Origin: Mycteria americana
Taxonomy: Eukaryota > Chordata > Aves > Ciconiiformes > Ciconiidae
Direction of reading: 5' to 3'
NCBI RefSeq assembly: GCF_035582795.1
Contig: NW_027445651.1
Coordinates: 430,970 to 494,969, forward strand
DNA length: 64,000 nt
Shown: in pieces, positions 46,120 to 56,564 of the stretch
How positions within the stretch are numbered: position 1 is the stretch's first letter
Layout: each line of letters starts with the position of its first letter
Translations under genes and position numbers: made by a program
Notes under the pieces: model-generated
Seen by the model: only the letters and a program-made list of their open reading frames with translations
Databases searched by the model: none
What the model was told of the DNA's origin: nothing

Positions 46120-46335
46120 ATGCCCCAGTTGCTGCACCATTTTGCTAGGCTCGCTCTAATATCTTCCTTGTACTGGGGAGCCCAGAACTGCACCCAGCGC
46201 TCCAGATGTGGCCTCGGCAGCGCTGAGTAGAGAGGGAGGATCACGTTCTATATCCTCCTGGCAAAGTTCTTCCTGCTGCAGCCCAGGGATGCTGTTGGCC
46301 TTCCTTGCCACGAGGGTGCATTGCCTCAGCAGACT
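46120..46335 (-). mobile_element. CR1-like fragment
   Basis: The text tactggggagcccagaactgc, ctccagatgtggcctcggcag and ggccttccttgccacgagg is the reverse complement of a common avian CR1 region. Confidence 0.6.
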
Positions 46336-46384
46336 CAGGAATACCCCTGAGCCATTGAAACGGAATGGGACACAACAGTGAGTA

Positions 46385-47955
46385 TTCAGGAGAAGTATCC
46401 CAGCTGCTTGTCCAGCTCTAACTCTTCCTCAGCATCCACCAGTGACCACTGTTGGAGAAGGCAGCTCTTGGGAGGAGACATGACTGCTCCTGTGGCTTTA
46501 CCTCCTAGCTAAAGAAGCTGAAGGAGGGAAAATGTCTTCCTGGCCCTGCATGTTGGGGATTGCTGAAAGCCTCAAAATGTGAACAAGACCCATCAGCCAG
46601 ACACTGGATAAGATTCTGTGTTCGACCTCTTGAGCCATCCCCCTGCATTTCACATCTCTTCTCCACCTCTGTGGACTCACCAGCGCTTGGCCTGGGGGGG
46701 TCCCCATGTCCCTTAGTCCCTCTGGGTTCTCTGCCCAACAGAAAACCACTGGTGGCTGCATTCCTGAGACGTGCATTTCTGGGATCTAATTTGTCCCCCT
46801 GTGCACATGTCTCTTGTTATGCTAAGTCTCTTTTGAAAAGCAAAGATCTGGCCCTGGAGAGGAGAAGCTGTGGGGAAAGCTGACAAAAGCAGCCATGGTG
46901 GCAGACCAACATGTTCTAATTAATGCAGGGATGTCACCTCAGTAGGCCACGACAGCAGGTGTTTGCAGTGAGAATTTTTGAGGTGAAAAAGAAAGTTCAG
47001 GCTTTGTAGAAGAGAGCTGGTTGTGAATGTCCAGAGAAGAGGTGGGCCAGAGGGAAAGAGAAGGAGGAAAGAAAGTGAGGCACCTGGAGAAAAGTGTCTC
47101 TATGAGTCTCTATGACATACTGGTATCTGGATGAGAAGCCTCATTTCCACCTGGATGGAAAAGCTATGGTTTGGAATTCAGGTGTGTGCTTATGCTGGGC
47201 TGTACACAAAGACCTATGAGAGGATCTTGCAGGAAACACAGGACAGCTGGGAGGGCAAACAATAAATAAGTTGGAATATGGGGGCACAAACTATCACTTT
47301 CCACACATTTTAAGTGACCTGAGTTCTTTTGCACACCCACTTTACATCTGAAACTGATTGCTCATTTGCCCAATCTTTCCCTTTTCCTTCATGTTTGTAA
47401 CTTCTCAGGTGTTCTGAAAAGTGAGGGCCATGACAGCATGGCTGCAGGTGTTGCAGGGAGACACTTCAAAGACTGAGCTCAACATGGGGTTTCCCCCCCA
47501 GAGCCTAGACTCAAGAGCCCCAGTTTCCTCTGGGGACAGGAGCCTTTCAGTGTCTTCAGGAACTCAGACACATGAGCAAGTTCAGCAGAGGCCACTGTCA
47601 GGGCATGTTGAAGGTGAGAGGTGCTGGTTCTCTAAGGCTGTCAGATCAAGTCCCTTTGCCTTTCAAAGGGAAGAAGAAGTAAAAGGACAAGTGATAAAGA
47701 AAGCACACACTGACACCAATCTCTAAGGAAGTGATAAGGGAGACAAGGAGGGAGATCAGAGCTCTGCAGCTGCTAATTGATGGGCCATTGAAACTGCAGG
47801 TGTAGCTTTGAAGTGGGTCAGGCTGAGCTTTGTAAGTGACAACAGGTCACAAGAGGAACATGAAGATTATGGATGGCTGAGAGGGGGCCTGCAGGACTAG
47901 GCAACACTTATTAAGGCATGCTTGGGGAAGGGTCAAAGGTGGGGGGCAAGGTGAG
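46385..47955. other. Paralogous spacer, no gene recognised
   Basis: 46385-46540 and 47525-47560 match 22880-23060 and 23265-23300. The remainder is unassigned. Confidence 0.4.
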
Positions 47956-47984
47956 GAGTGGGCAGGAGCAAGCAGAGGCAATAG

Positions 47985-48130
47985 AGAGGAGAAAGGATAA
48001 AAGGAGGAACCTGCACCTAAGCAGGGGCTGGTCAGTGCACTTGTTGGGCTGAGCCCTGTGCGTGATCACAAGAGTCCCCCTGCCTTCTTATTAAACCCTT
48101 TCTTAACCATCCTGCTGTGTATCTTCACTC
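47985..48130 (+). other. Possible LTR-like promoter/polyA segment
   Basis: GGATAAAAGGAGG near 47995 resembles a TATA box, and an ATTAAA signal follows at about 48091 before a pyrimidine-rich stretch. This layout is LTR-like, but no ends or target duplication were found. Confidence 0.3.
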
Positions 48131-48195
48131 CCTTTCCCATGTGTGAGTGCTGCATGGTCTGAGTAAATGGAGTGACTGATGTGAAAGAGATGTGG

Positions 48196-48510
48196 GTGCC
48201 AGTAACTGGGCAAACAACCAATGGCTGCAGGAATTTTAGGCCTGGATGGCAGTAACTGGATGGACCAGGGGGGTTGTGTGGCAAGGTCGAAGTGCCAGCA
48301 ACTGGAGAAGAGGCCTCTGGTCACAGGGCCTGTTGGTCTCTGTGCCAGCAGCTGGAGGGACTGCGGTGTAAGCAAAGGTCTGGGTGCCAGCAACTGGAGA
48401 AGGAAGAACCTGTCACAGGGCTCATACGTCCTGCTGTCAGCAACCGGAGGGACCACACTGCACATGTATGTGTGAGAGGCCAAAGGACCAGTGACTGCAG
48501 GGACCTCAGT
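48196..48510. repeat. Degenerate minisatellite, ~50-bp period, seven units
   Basis: The core GTGCCAGCAACTGGAG recurs with its AG(T/C)AAC-type anchor at 48201, 48251, 48297, 48347, 48389, 48439 and 48490, i.e. steps of 50, 46, 50, 42, 50 and 51. Confidence 0.75.
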
Positions 48511-48984
48511 GTGTTTCTCATTTTTCTTTGTGAATTGAACCAGATGTGCGTGTGTGCTTATGTGGAATTTGGTAGCATATCTCAAGTTGGCCTAGCCAGT
48601 GAGTGGGAAGAAAATCAGGACCTGAAGTCTGAGCCAGAGGTGGGTAATGGAGCCCAGGGCCCATACATGGGTATGAAGCAGGCTGATATTACCAGCCCAT
48701 GGTAATGTCTGAGGGATCCAAGAGTGTGGGGGTAATTGTGAGATGAGTGGATGCTTGCATGCATGTGCTTGCTAATGAACATCAGGCTGGCCTGGCCAGA
48801 GAGAAACAGGTGCTGGGTAAGAGGGCCCAGACTCCAGGCAGGGCTATTAGATGGGCTGAGGGCCTGTCATGATATTTGAGAGATGCACAAATGCAGGTGT
48901 GCTTCTGACTGCAGAGGGTGAGGGGGTGTGTGTTTTCACTAGGGAACTGCATGTCACAGGCATACTGGAGACAGTCAAGTGAGT

Positions 48985-49420
48985 GGCCATTTAGATGATG
49001 AATACACTGGAGCATCTCTCATTTGGAGAAAGGCTGGGAGAGCTGGGACTGTTCAGCACAGAGAAGAGAAGTCTCAGGGGAGGAGTCTCATCAATGTGTA
49101 CTAATATCTGAAGGAAGGCTGTGAAGAATGCAGAGACAGACTCTTCTCCATGGTGTCCAGTGACAGGACAAGAGGCATTTGGCTCATACTGAAACAAAGG
49201 AGGCTTTGTCTGAACACCAGGAACCCTTTTTCACAGTGAGGGTGAGGGATCACTGGCACAGGATGCCCAGAGAGGTTGTGGAGTCTCCATCCTTGGAGGT
49301 ACTCAAAATCCCTCTGGACATGGTCCTATGCAACCAGCTCTAGGTCACCCTTCCTGAGGTGGGGTTTGGACACGATCACTTCCAGAGGTCTCTTCCAAAT
49401 TTACCAATTCTGTGTTGCTG
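48985..49420 (+). mobile_element. CR1 LINE 3' fragment
   Basis: Recognisable CR1 text: tttggagaaaggctgggagagctgggactgttcag, ccagtgacaggacaagaggcat, ttcacagtgagggtgagg, and a terminal cttccagaggtctcttccaa...aattctgtg. Confidence 0.85.
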
Positions 49421-49620
49421 TAGTACGAGACATGAAGAGAGGCTGAGAGAAGTGGCCTTCTTCAGCCTTCAAAAGAGAAGCTTCAGAGAGAGCTTTTTGA
49501 TGCTTCTAACACTTGACTGGGGGACGAAAGGCCAGATGTAGCCAAACTCTTCTTCAGCAAAGTGACAGAGCGAAAGGCAATGGACACGATCTGGAGCAGG
49601 GGGAATTCCTACTAGAAATT
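49421..49620 (+). mobile_element. Second, adjacent CR1 fragment
   Basis: The sequence restarts at tacgagacatgaagagaggctgagagaagtgg, a block already passed in the preceding copy, then continues through cttcagcaaagtgacagagcg to gaattcctactagaaa. This is a second, shorter CR1 insertion or a tandem piece. Confidence 0.55.
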
Positions 49621-50700
49621 TGGAATTGTGCTTTTTTTAATGATGAGGGTGGAGCATGGCTGTAGATAGAGCCGAGTAAGAATGGGACTCTGGCTCCACA
49701 AAGTGTTGCTTAAAATACCATTAAATGCAGATAACACAAGATGGTAAAGGGGATAGCATGGGTGACATTATGCCCCTTCAGATGCTGGGAATCCTGAGTT
49801 ATGGAGCATGAGGTGGAACTTGAGCTGGGGTTTAGCACATAGTGCAAATCCTGCCCATGCTGAGACTCACTGGCATTGTCATCTTTTAAGTTTCCATGGG
49901 ATTTTCTTAGAAATAAACCACTCCTAATTTCTACTGTTGAGCAAAAGGACATTTCTATGAAAGCACGATGCTTCACTCCTAGATCAACACAAGGATGTGT
50001 TTGTGGCAACGTTGCCAAGGTTGCCAAGTGATATATACAGCTCAGCACAGCCAGGTCTGTGCCTACTCAGTTCAGGTTAATTTAACGATAATGACCAGTT
50101 TGTTATCTCTGCCATGACTGGTGCATGGGATCACTTTGGAGTTAATGTGGAAAGGGTGTGGGAGTAGGGGTCCCCACCTGCAGTACTCCCCCCACCCTTC
50201 ACATGCCCTTTCAGCTCTGGGGTGCAGGGCTACCCTATCCCCACCCCTTGCAGTGCAGCACTCCAATGGGTGCTCCATGTGGTCCCTGGGAGTGGGGGTG
50301 ACCCCCTGATCTGCCATCCTGTTCCCTGCTGACCCCTCACCCTTTCCCCTAAAGTAGGAGAAGGTTGTCCTTGTCATCTCTGCATTTGTGGTATCCAACA
50401 GCAGTGTCAGAGCCAGGTTCCTCTCTTGTGCTGTGGGTTATCCCACCAGAACAAGGCACAGCCATAGCCCCTGGGCTGCTGCACAACAGGGTTTACATCC
50501 TGTTTAGGGGGATTTGGGGGAGAGGCATTGTTCCCAGGCTGCTGAGGAAAGAAAGGGGAGAATTGAGAGAAACAGAAGAGGCTTCTGTTCCCAGAAGAAA
50601 TACCAGTGTCCCCAGGGAGCTGAGGACCCCAGGGGAAGATGTGATAGCTCAGTGGGGAAGAAAGCCCTGACCTCCCAAATGGCCCAGCAGTGGGTGTGCA
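49621..50700. other. No recognisable gene
   Basis: No gene or repeat family recognised here. Confidence 0.4.
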
Positions 50701-50951
50701 GAAGAGCAGGCGATTCTAGCTGGGGAGGTGAGGACTCCCCTGTGAGATGAGTGGGAACAGCCTCTTCCCACGACTGGGGCCCCCAGTGGGAAGAGCCACC
50801 TCATTGTCGAAATGTTCAGAATGCCATTGACTGAGGGAGCCACAGGTGTTGCTGCTGGAGGAGGGAGAAAGCCAGAAGGAGCATTTCAGGCACAGGAAGA
50901 ACAGAACTGTTTCTCTTCCCCGCTTCTTCCTTTGCTCCCCCAACAGAGTCG

Positions 50952-50958
50952 TTTCCGG
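50952..50958 (+). promoter_or_regulatory. ETS-like element upstream of V4
   Basis: TTTCCGG within GAGTCGTTTCCGGCA, 83 bp before the V4 ATG, conserved with V3. Confidence 0.4.
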
Positions 50959-51034
50959 CAGCTCTGTTATCTCGGCGCTGGGAGGTGGTTTTCTGACTCT
51001 CTCTCACTCAACAAACAGGTGGCTCGGACTTGGC

Positions 51035-52214
51035 ATGCACCGCGGATATCTCGTCCTCACTGCCTTCCTGGGACAATTGCTGGGTAAGTCCTGGTTTGTC
51101 ATCACACGTACTTCTCCCAAGGAAACCCTTGCCAGCCTTATCAGGATCATGCAGGCAACTACTTTTGAATTACAGGAAAATGCTGGGAAATGTCACCTCA
51201 CATTTGTGGGTTTGCACTGGTTCTCTCAAGACACTCTTACTGTTTGAGAGAGGAGAGAGACCTCAGACCCCTTCTCCTGCCTTTCTCTCCCCTTTAATCT
51301 ATCTCCCTCTGCCTCTCTCTTCTGATCCACCTGCTGTCACCATAAGAGATCTCAGCTGTCTCTGCTGTCCCACATTTCTCTACTTCCAATGCAAATTAGC
51401 AGATCCTCTCAAAGCTGCAACAGGAATGTTGAATGTGTCCCCTGGCTGTGCCTCCTTGCTGGCTGCCATGGCCTCCAGTTTCCTCCTGGTTGTCAACACA
51501 GCCAGGGCTCCCTCTTTCCAACATTCAGCTCAGCACTGCATGGATTCAGGGAGCTAGGAGCCCTCTGAGATGACAGGGATGGGGAAGCAGGATGAATCTT
51601 TTTGCTGTAGCTCCCTGGGCTCCTCAACCTGCTGGAGGGGTGCTGGTCCCAGCACACAAAGGTCAGGGATGACAGGCTGTTCCCTGGTCCTCTGGACAGT
51701 AGGAGCAGGAGCAGGGAGGAGGAGCAGGGACAAAGCACAGCTCTCCTCAGGGTCCACACTGTGCTGAGAGCTCCTGCCCAAAACTGCTCTCCGCCTGGCT
51801 GTCCCCTCAGGATTTTCCTGCAGGGCAAGGGACAGGGAGCCTTCTCTGCCTGGGTTTTGCATCCACTCCTGGTTTGCTTCCCAGAGCCTTTCCCTGCAGA
51901 GCTGCTGACCTTCCCTTTCTTCCAGGCACCATGGGGCAAATCACCGTCACCCAGCAAGAAGGACAGATCACGGTGAAGCAGAGAGACACCTTCCAAACAG
52001 CCTGCACATACCAGACCTCGTACTTTCAGAGCTTGCTCTGGTACCAGCAGAGGAAAGGACAAGCTCCCCAGCTAATCCTGTTTCAGGCAGCATCTGGGTC
52101 CAAGCACAGCGGCCGTCTCACCATGTTGCTGAACACCACAGAGAAATACAGCCTTCTGCGGCTGGAGGAAGTCGAGCTCTCTGACAGTGCCTTGTACCTC
52201 TGTGCTGTGCAAGA
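51035..52214 (+). CDS. TRAV: TCR alpha/delta V segment V4 (family B), two exons
   Basis: Leader exon 51035-51083 encodes [16 protein letters not shown] and ends G/GTAAGT. Exon 2 is 51926-52214 after TTCTTCCAG. It reads [14 protein letters not shown], Cys in TACTYQ, Trp in [20 protein letters not shown] and [10 protein letters not shown]. There is no stop and an RSS follows. It is paralogous to V3, with differences concentrated in the CDR1 region (TSYFQS versus VSNFYG) and around CDR2 (LFQAAS versus SYHATA), and to the pseudogene V5. It should be rearrangeable; alpha versus delta use is unresolved. Confidence 0.9.
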
Positions 52215-52253
52215 CACCGTGGTGCAGGGAGCTTCCTTGGCTGTGCAACAAGC
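52215..52253 (+). promoter_or_regulatory. 23-RSS of V4
   Basis: Heptamer CACCGTG (52215-52221), 23-base spacer, nonamer GCAACAAGC (52245-52253), identical to the V3 RSS. Confidence 0.75.
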
Positions 52254-53610
52254 CAGGGGAGGGAGGGCATGTGTCTGTGCAAGGTGAAGCTGAAGGGAAA
52301 GGCCCTCAGCACTCTTTTTTTATCAATGCACCCAGAGATTTGCAGGCTAAAATCCTCTTTGAGGAGGGGACAGTGCAATGACTTGAGAGGATGGAGAAAG
52401 TGATGAAGGATTCTCAGGTTCCCTTGTTTTCGCCATGGGTTATGTGGTTATTCTGCCCAAAGGATCCAGTGAGGAGGCAGGCAATGCAGGAGATGAGGGC
52501 TGCTTGTGCAATGGTTCCTTGCTGCTGCTCTTTGCTTTCTGTTTTTCCCTGCTGCACATTGCATCTTCAGGGTTTCCTGCTGGCCTGTCCCTTAGAGTAC
52601 CTGCTCCGGGATGTGTCCCTCAGAGGTCAGAGTTCAAAACAAGATGAAAAACATAAATAACATGTCATCTGGCAATGCTCCTTCCTGGAATTACCTATGA
52701 TTACAACAATTTTGGAAAATACTCAGAAATACCCTGTGGACCCTCCAGTTGCTACATGGCCATGTGCTGGGATCTGGAGGACCTGCTGTCCTCCAGTGCA
52801 CTCTGCCCGTCCTTGGAGCCCTCCTCATTCCCTACCTCATGGGCTTCCCCCAGACCTGCCTCATTTCTTCTGCAGTGGGACCAGGTTGTACAGCTCTATC
52901 CAAGATCTCAAGGGGGGAGCAGATCACCAGGCAGAGGTGGGCAACAAGGCCTGCCAGGAGAAGAGCTGGCCTTGGGGAAAGTGGCTTCACACCTGGGGGA
53001 AGGCCAGGCATGACACAGCAGACGTAGGCTTGGGCACTGGCTGCTGTCCTTGGGGTGCCCTGTCTGGTGGGAGCTGAGGGTGTGTGAGGAGCATGAGGGC
53101 CCTGGTATGTGGCCTGGCCAGGCTGATTTCAGCATCAACCTGTGAGTTGCCTTAGCCCTGCACATCTGTGTAACTGCTGGGCTGTGCAGGGAACTGTTTG
53201 CAGGGTGGAGGGTGTATAGGGTGTATAGGTAGAATTCCCTTCTGCACAGGCTTGTCAGCTGTTGACCTCTCAGAGCCTCCAGTAGCACCAGGCTCCTCAC
53301 TGGGGGATAGCAGAGGTTGGGCTCCCCATCTGCAGGACATGCTCTGAGGCCAAGGGGCCGTATCTGAGCAGAGGTGCCAGAATGCAGACCCCGATCTCCA
53401 CCAGCTGTGGAGGAGCTGAGTATGTCTTCCTCAGCTCCAAGAGACAGTGACTGCAAGGGACCCATTGTCCTGTGTCCCTCCCTCCCCTTCCTCTGGGAAT
53501 GATGAAAAGTCTGCTTGTGTCCTCAGCTTCTCCCCCTGCCGCCACCCAAGGCAATGCCTTTCATCCTGGGCAACCTGAGACAATGTCCACCAAGAAAGGA
53601 TTATGTGGAG
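52254..53610. other. V4 3' flank meeting keratin K4 3' flank
   Basis: Collinear with 26148-27660. Keratin 3' flank blocks appear from about 53260. No other gene. Confidence 0.5.
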
Positions 53611-53678
53611 GATTATAACTTCTGCCACAGTAGCAGCTGGATTATAAAGGATTATAACTTCTGCCACAGTAGCAGCTG
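53611..53678. repeat. 39-bp tandem duplication across the K4 stop region
   Basis: The unit gattataacttctgccaca...gcagctg begins at 53611 and again at 53650. It copies the keratin SSCYCGRS-coding end into the 3' flank and supplies the new stop codon at 53642-53644. Confidence 0.9.
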
Positions 53679-53947
53679 GAAATGCCAGAGAGGTCACAGC
53701 ACCCAGAGGTGATGGGCACTCCATCACAGTTGAGGATGCTTCCAACAGCAGCGGAGGTGGAGGAGCCCACAACGGTGTTCTGTGGGAAGGAGCTGAGGAT
53801 GGGGCCAGGCAGGGCCACCACCACGGGAGGGGGCTCAATGACAACGGTGGAGTACTGGCACTGCATGACATAGGGCTCATTGCAGCTGTTGGCCAGCGGG
53901 GTTGGGTCACAGGGCCAGCATGGCAGGCACTGGTCATAGCAGGACAC
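53642..53947 (-). pseudogene. Feather-type beta-keratin relic K4 (start lost, C-terminus replaced)
   Basis: The frame is open through the whole keratin body: [24 protein letters not shown] (a Cys-to-Tyr and Arg-to-Met change), [25 protein letters not shown]. However, the start codon present in K1-K3 reads GTG here (53945-53947), and the next in-frame ATG falls within the CxxQC block. The last residues are SYNPL instead of RCLPC because of the 39-bp tandem duplication. TATA (CATAAAAG at 54374-54381) and acceptor are present. Without an initiator Met a normal protein is unlikely. Confidence 0.75.
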
Positions 53948-54373
53948 GTCTCAGGTCCAGAAGTGCACCTGGGAGAGAGGGCAGAGAGGAATCAAAGCAC
54001 AGGGACATGTGAGGAGCAGTTTGCCACAAGTCCACCACCAAAGTCAAAGGCACCTGCTGAGCCGGGAGGTAGAAACTGGGCAGTGAGGCAAAAGGGTTTC
54101 CTGGCCTTATCCAGACATGGTACTGCAAAGTGTCGCCAGGCTCAACAAGGCTGCTGACCATCTCTTAAAAGAAGAGCCTCCCTCCAGAGGCATGTCCCAG
54201 ACACTGTCTTTGTCAGACCTTCACCCTTCTTCCCCCTCCCACGACAAGCAGCACCAAGACCCAGCACAGGATGGAGGAGCATGCATCTGCATGAGGAAAG
54301 GGCTTCAGACTCACCTGGTTCCCAAGGAGAAGGAGGTGAGAGAAGTGGATGAGACAGTGTGGACCTGGGCTGG

Positions 54374-54381
54374 CTTTTATG
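54374..54381 (-). promoter_or_regulatory. TATA element of K4
   Basis: The - strand reads CATAAAAG, ~430 bp upstream of the K4 start region, at the same relative place as in K1-K3. Confidence 0.5.
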
Positions 54382-54399
54382 GTGGCCCTGACCTGCCCC

Positions 54400-55270
54400 A
54401 GGACCAGAGGTCGCTTCTACAGAAGTGGCAATTTTCTAAGGTGCTCATGATGAAGGGAAATCATCCCAGCTAATGACATGGGCTGAGTGGTTGTTTTCCC
54501 TGATGGCGCCTTTTCATTTCCTGGCTTATGCCGTGCTCATTCCCTCACAGAGGCTTCTTCTGAGCACTGGGATTGAGAGACCCCAGGATTTCTGGGGCAG
54601 GAATGTGTCAGTGCCGGCAGAAGACTCAGCTCAGGTGCCAGACGGGTGCAGTGCAGGCAAGTGATGTTGGCCTGGGGCACGCTGGTGGGCTTACCTGTGG
54701 CTGCATTGACAGGAAGGGGCTCAGCTGCTCCCAGCTCTGCAAGCCTTGGCTGATCACCCAGGAGCTTGCCTGTGTGAGGACGTGACATGTCTTTCTCTTT
54801 CCCTCCCTCCCTCCCTCCCAACTTGCTCCAATGTTCACTTGTGGTCAGCTTCCCAGGCAGGTGGGCTGCACTGCTGCATTGCAATTCTCTTCCTCCTAAA
54901 CCCGCCCTCTGGAGAAATTTGTTGACCTCTTTTGGCATCTTACTGGCAGGGGATCATGGGGATCACAAGGGACCTTAATGCAAACTGTTTTTCTGAATGT
55001 GGTGGGCCCATGAACATGTCTCCCATGAGGCCAGAGGAGGACCTCCTGGAAGGCACTTCCCGGTTACTGCAGTCCCTCACAGTGCAAGAGGCGGTTGAAC
55101 ACAGTGAGGTTGTCTCCCTGCAGAGGCTGCCTGCTGCACTCCCAAGTCCCGAGGAAGCATTTCAGAGTCCATTTTGGTCCCCACCCTCAAATGCAGCAGC
55201 AGTTGAAGGAGGCAGAAGTCTGCCCCATGGCTTCCATGGAGCATGCAAAGCTCTGGGACTGGCTAGTCCA
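54400..55270. other. Keratin 5' flank, then unassigned
   Basis: 54400-54830 matches the K2 5' flank (28490-28880). 54830-55270 has no recognised content. Confidence 0.45.
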
Positions 55271-55305
55271 GAGGTTTGGAGCCAGACAGTATCTAGAAGT
55301 ATACA

Positions 55306-55530
55306 GATTTATTAATTTACATCAGACATCACTCACTACATGAAGCTTATGACAAATTTCTTAGGGGTGTAGAGCACATTTTTCATCATTTGCACCAGCT
55401 GTTTGAACCTGGTGATTATGCTCAGCTCCATCTTGAAGCTGTCAGCATGCATGACTTCATATTCTCCTGCTGGTAATTGAAACAATGTGAACACTGTGAC
55501 ATTTTTAGACTGGGTCAGAACTCCCCAACA
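55306..55530 (-). other. Possible coding relic of unknown origin
   Basis: On the - strand about 60 codons read as a plausible protein end (TVFTLFQLPAGEYEV ... ITRFKQLVQMMKN), followed after a stop by an AATAAA signal (near 55310). I do not recognise the family. It lies next to Polinton-like sequence and could belong to that element, but nothing in it proves this. Confidence 0.3.
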
Positions 55531-56066
55531 AAGTAAAAGAGCGCTGTGTTCTGATCAGACTTTCCACCAGGCTGTCATTATTGTGAAAGCCTTTGTGCGT
55601 GGGGTACACAGAACCTGCAGTCTATCCCCCATTCCAAAGTTAGAGACAAAAAGTGGTGCTATTTCATTGATCTAAATAGCAGTGACAATTATCTCTGTTT
55701 TGCAGGGAGTAACACAGCACTTACAGCTGCAAGGGACCTGACAGGTGCAGAATCGTTACGCAGAACAAAAGAGCTACAAGACCAACTGGGGTGGTCTGTG
55801 CACAGGAAGGTCACGCTGAGTGACATCCCCTTGTCTGGGGACATGTTAATATATGCACCATCCTCCTGTCGGAGGGGAAAAAGGATTGGGGGACTTTTAA
55901 ACCAAGCGACAGCCTCAGATATTGCAAGACCTGTTTCCTCCTTTTACATCTTCATTATTAATGTGTTAAGGATGTCAGGAAGGTGTTTGGAGTGAGAAAC
56001 TCTTGTGGGCTTTGTCATACATTCTATAACCATGGCCAGAGCTGTACATTTTGTTGACGGCTCTGC

Positions 56067-56460
56067 TTGTCTCGTGACTGTGCATTTAAGCTGGGGAGAA
56101 GGAAAAGGTGCCCCAGTTGCCGGCTGTTGTGCAGGTCTGGGGAATGCTTACAGAGGCACAAGGCCACGCCTGTTAAAAAAGAAGTTGACGGTTTAGCTAT
56201 GATTTTCTGTGAGAACTTGAAGGCCGAGGCAGAAAAACAGCACGAATGTAAAGTTGGAAGTGCGGGATGTGCGATAAACAGATCTGTAATGTAAACCAGC
56301 ACCAGTGTTTCACACGTGGGAACAAAAATCCAGAAAAAGGGCAGGGCTATATTATCTATGAGAGGGAGTGTATGCAGGAGACTGGGACACATGACCCAAA
56401 CTCCATTTTTCCTATGGTGTCAGCACCAGATGGACTTATGTACGTGCAGTTTGCTTACAG
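56067..56460 (+). pseudogene. Polinton/Maverick-like DNA polymerase B N-terminal relic
   Basis: A first frame (56067-56294) has CPSCRLLCRSGECLQRHK; a second frame (56267 on) has CDKQICNVNQHQC followed by YERECMQETGTHDPN. This order of Cys/His blocks, then a degenerate FDFEC-like exonuclease block followed by Q-E-T-G-x-H-x-P-N, is as I recall it from PolB of Polintons and adintovirus-like elements. The exonuclease DxE is not intact, a frameshift separates the two parts, and the palm domain is missing. CR1 sequence follows from about 56560. It corresponds to an upstream part relative to the fragment at 28981-29130. Confidence 0.6.
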
Positions 56461-56564
56461 TATTCCCTGACCTGATCCTCTTCCACCAAGGGTACGTCTC
56501 CCTTGTTGCAGACAAGGGAGACCCTCTGGTCTCAGGGATGTAGGACTCTGAAGGCTGATCTTGC

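Noticed and set aside
53642-53947. K4 as an intact keratin gene
   Set aside because: The apparent first residue is a GTG codon where the other copies have ATG, and the C-terminus is rewritten.
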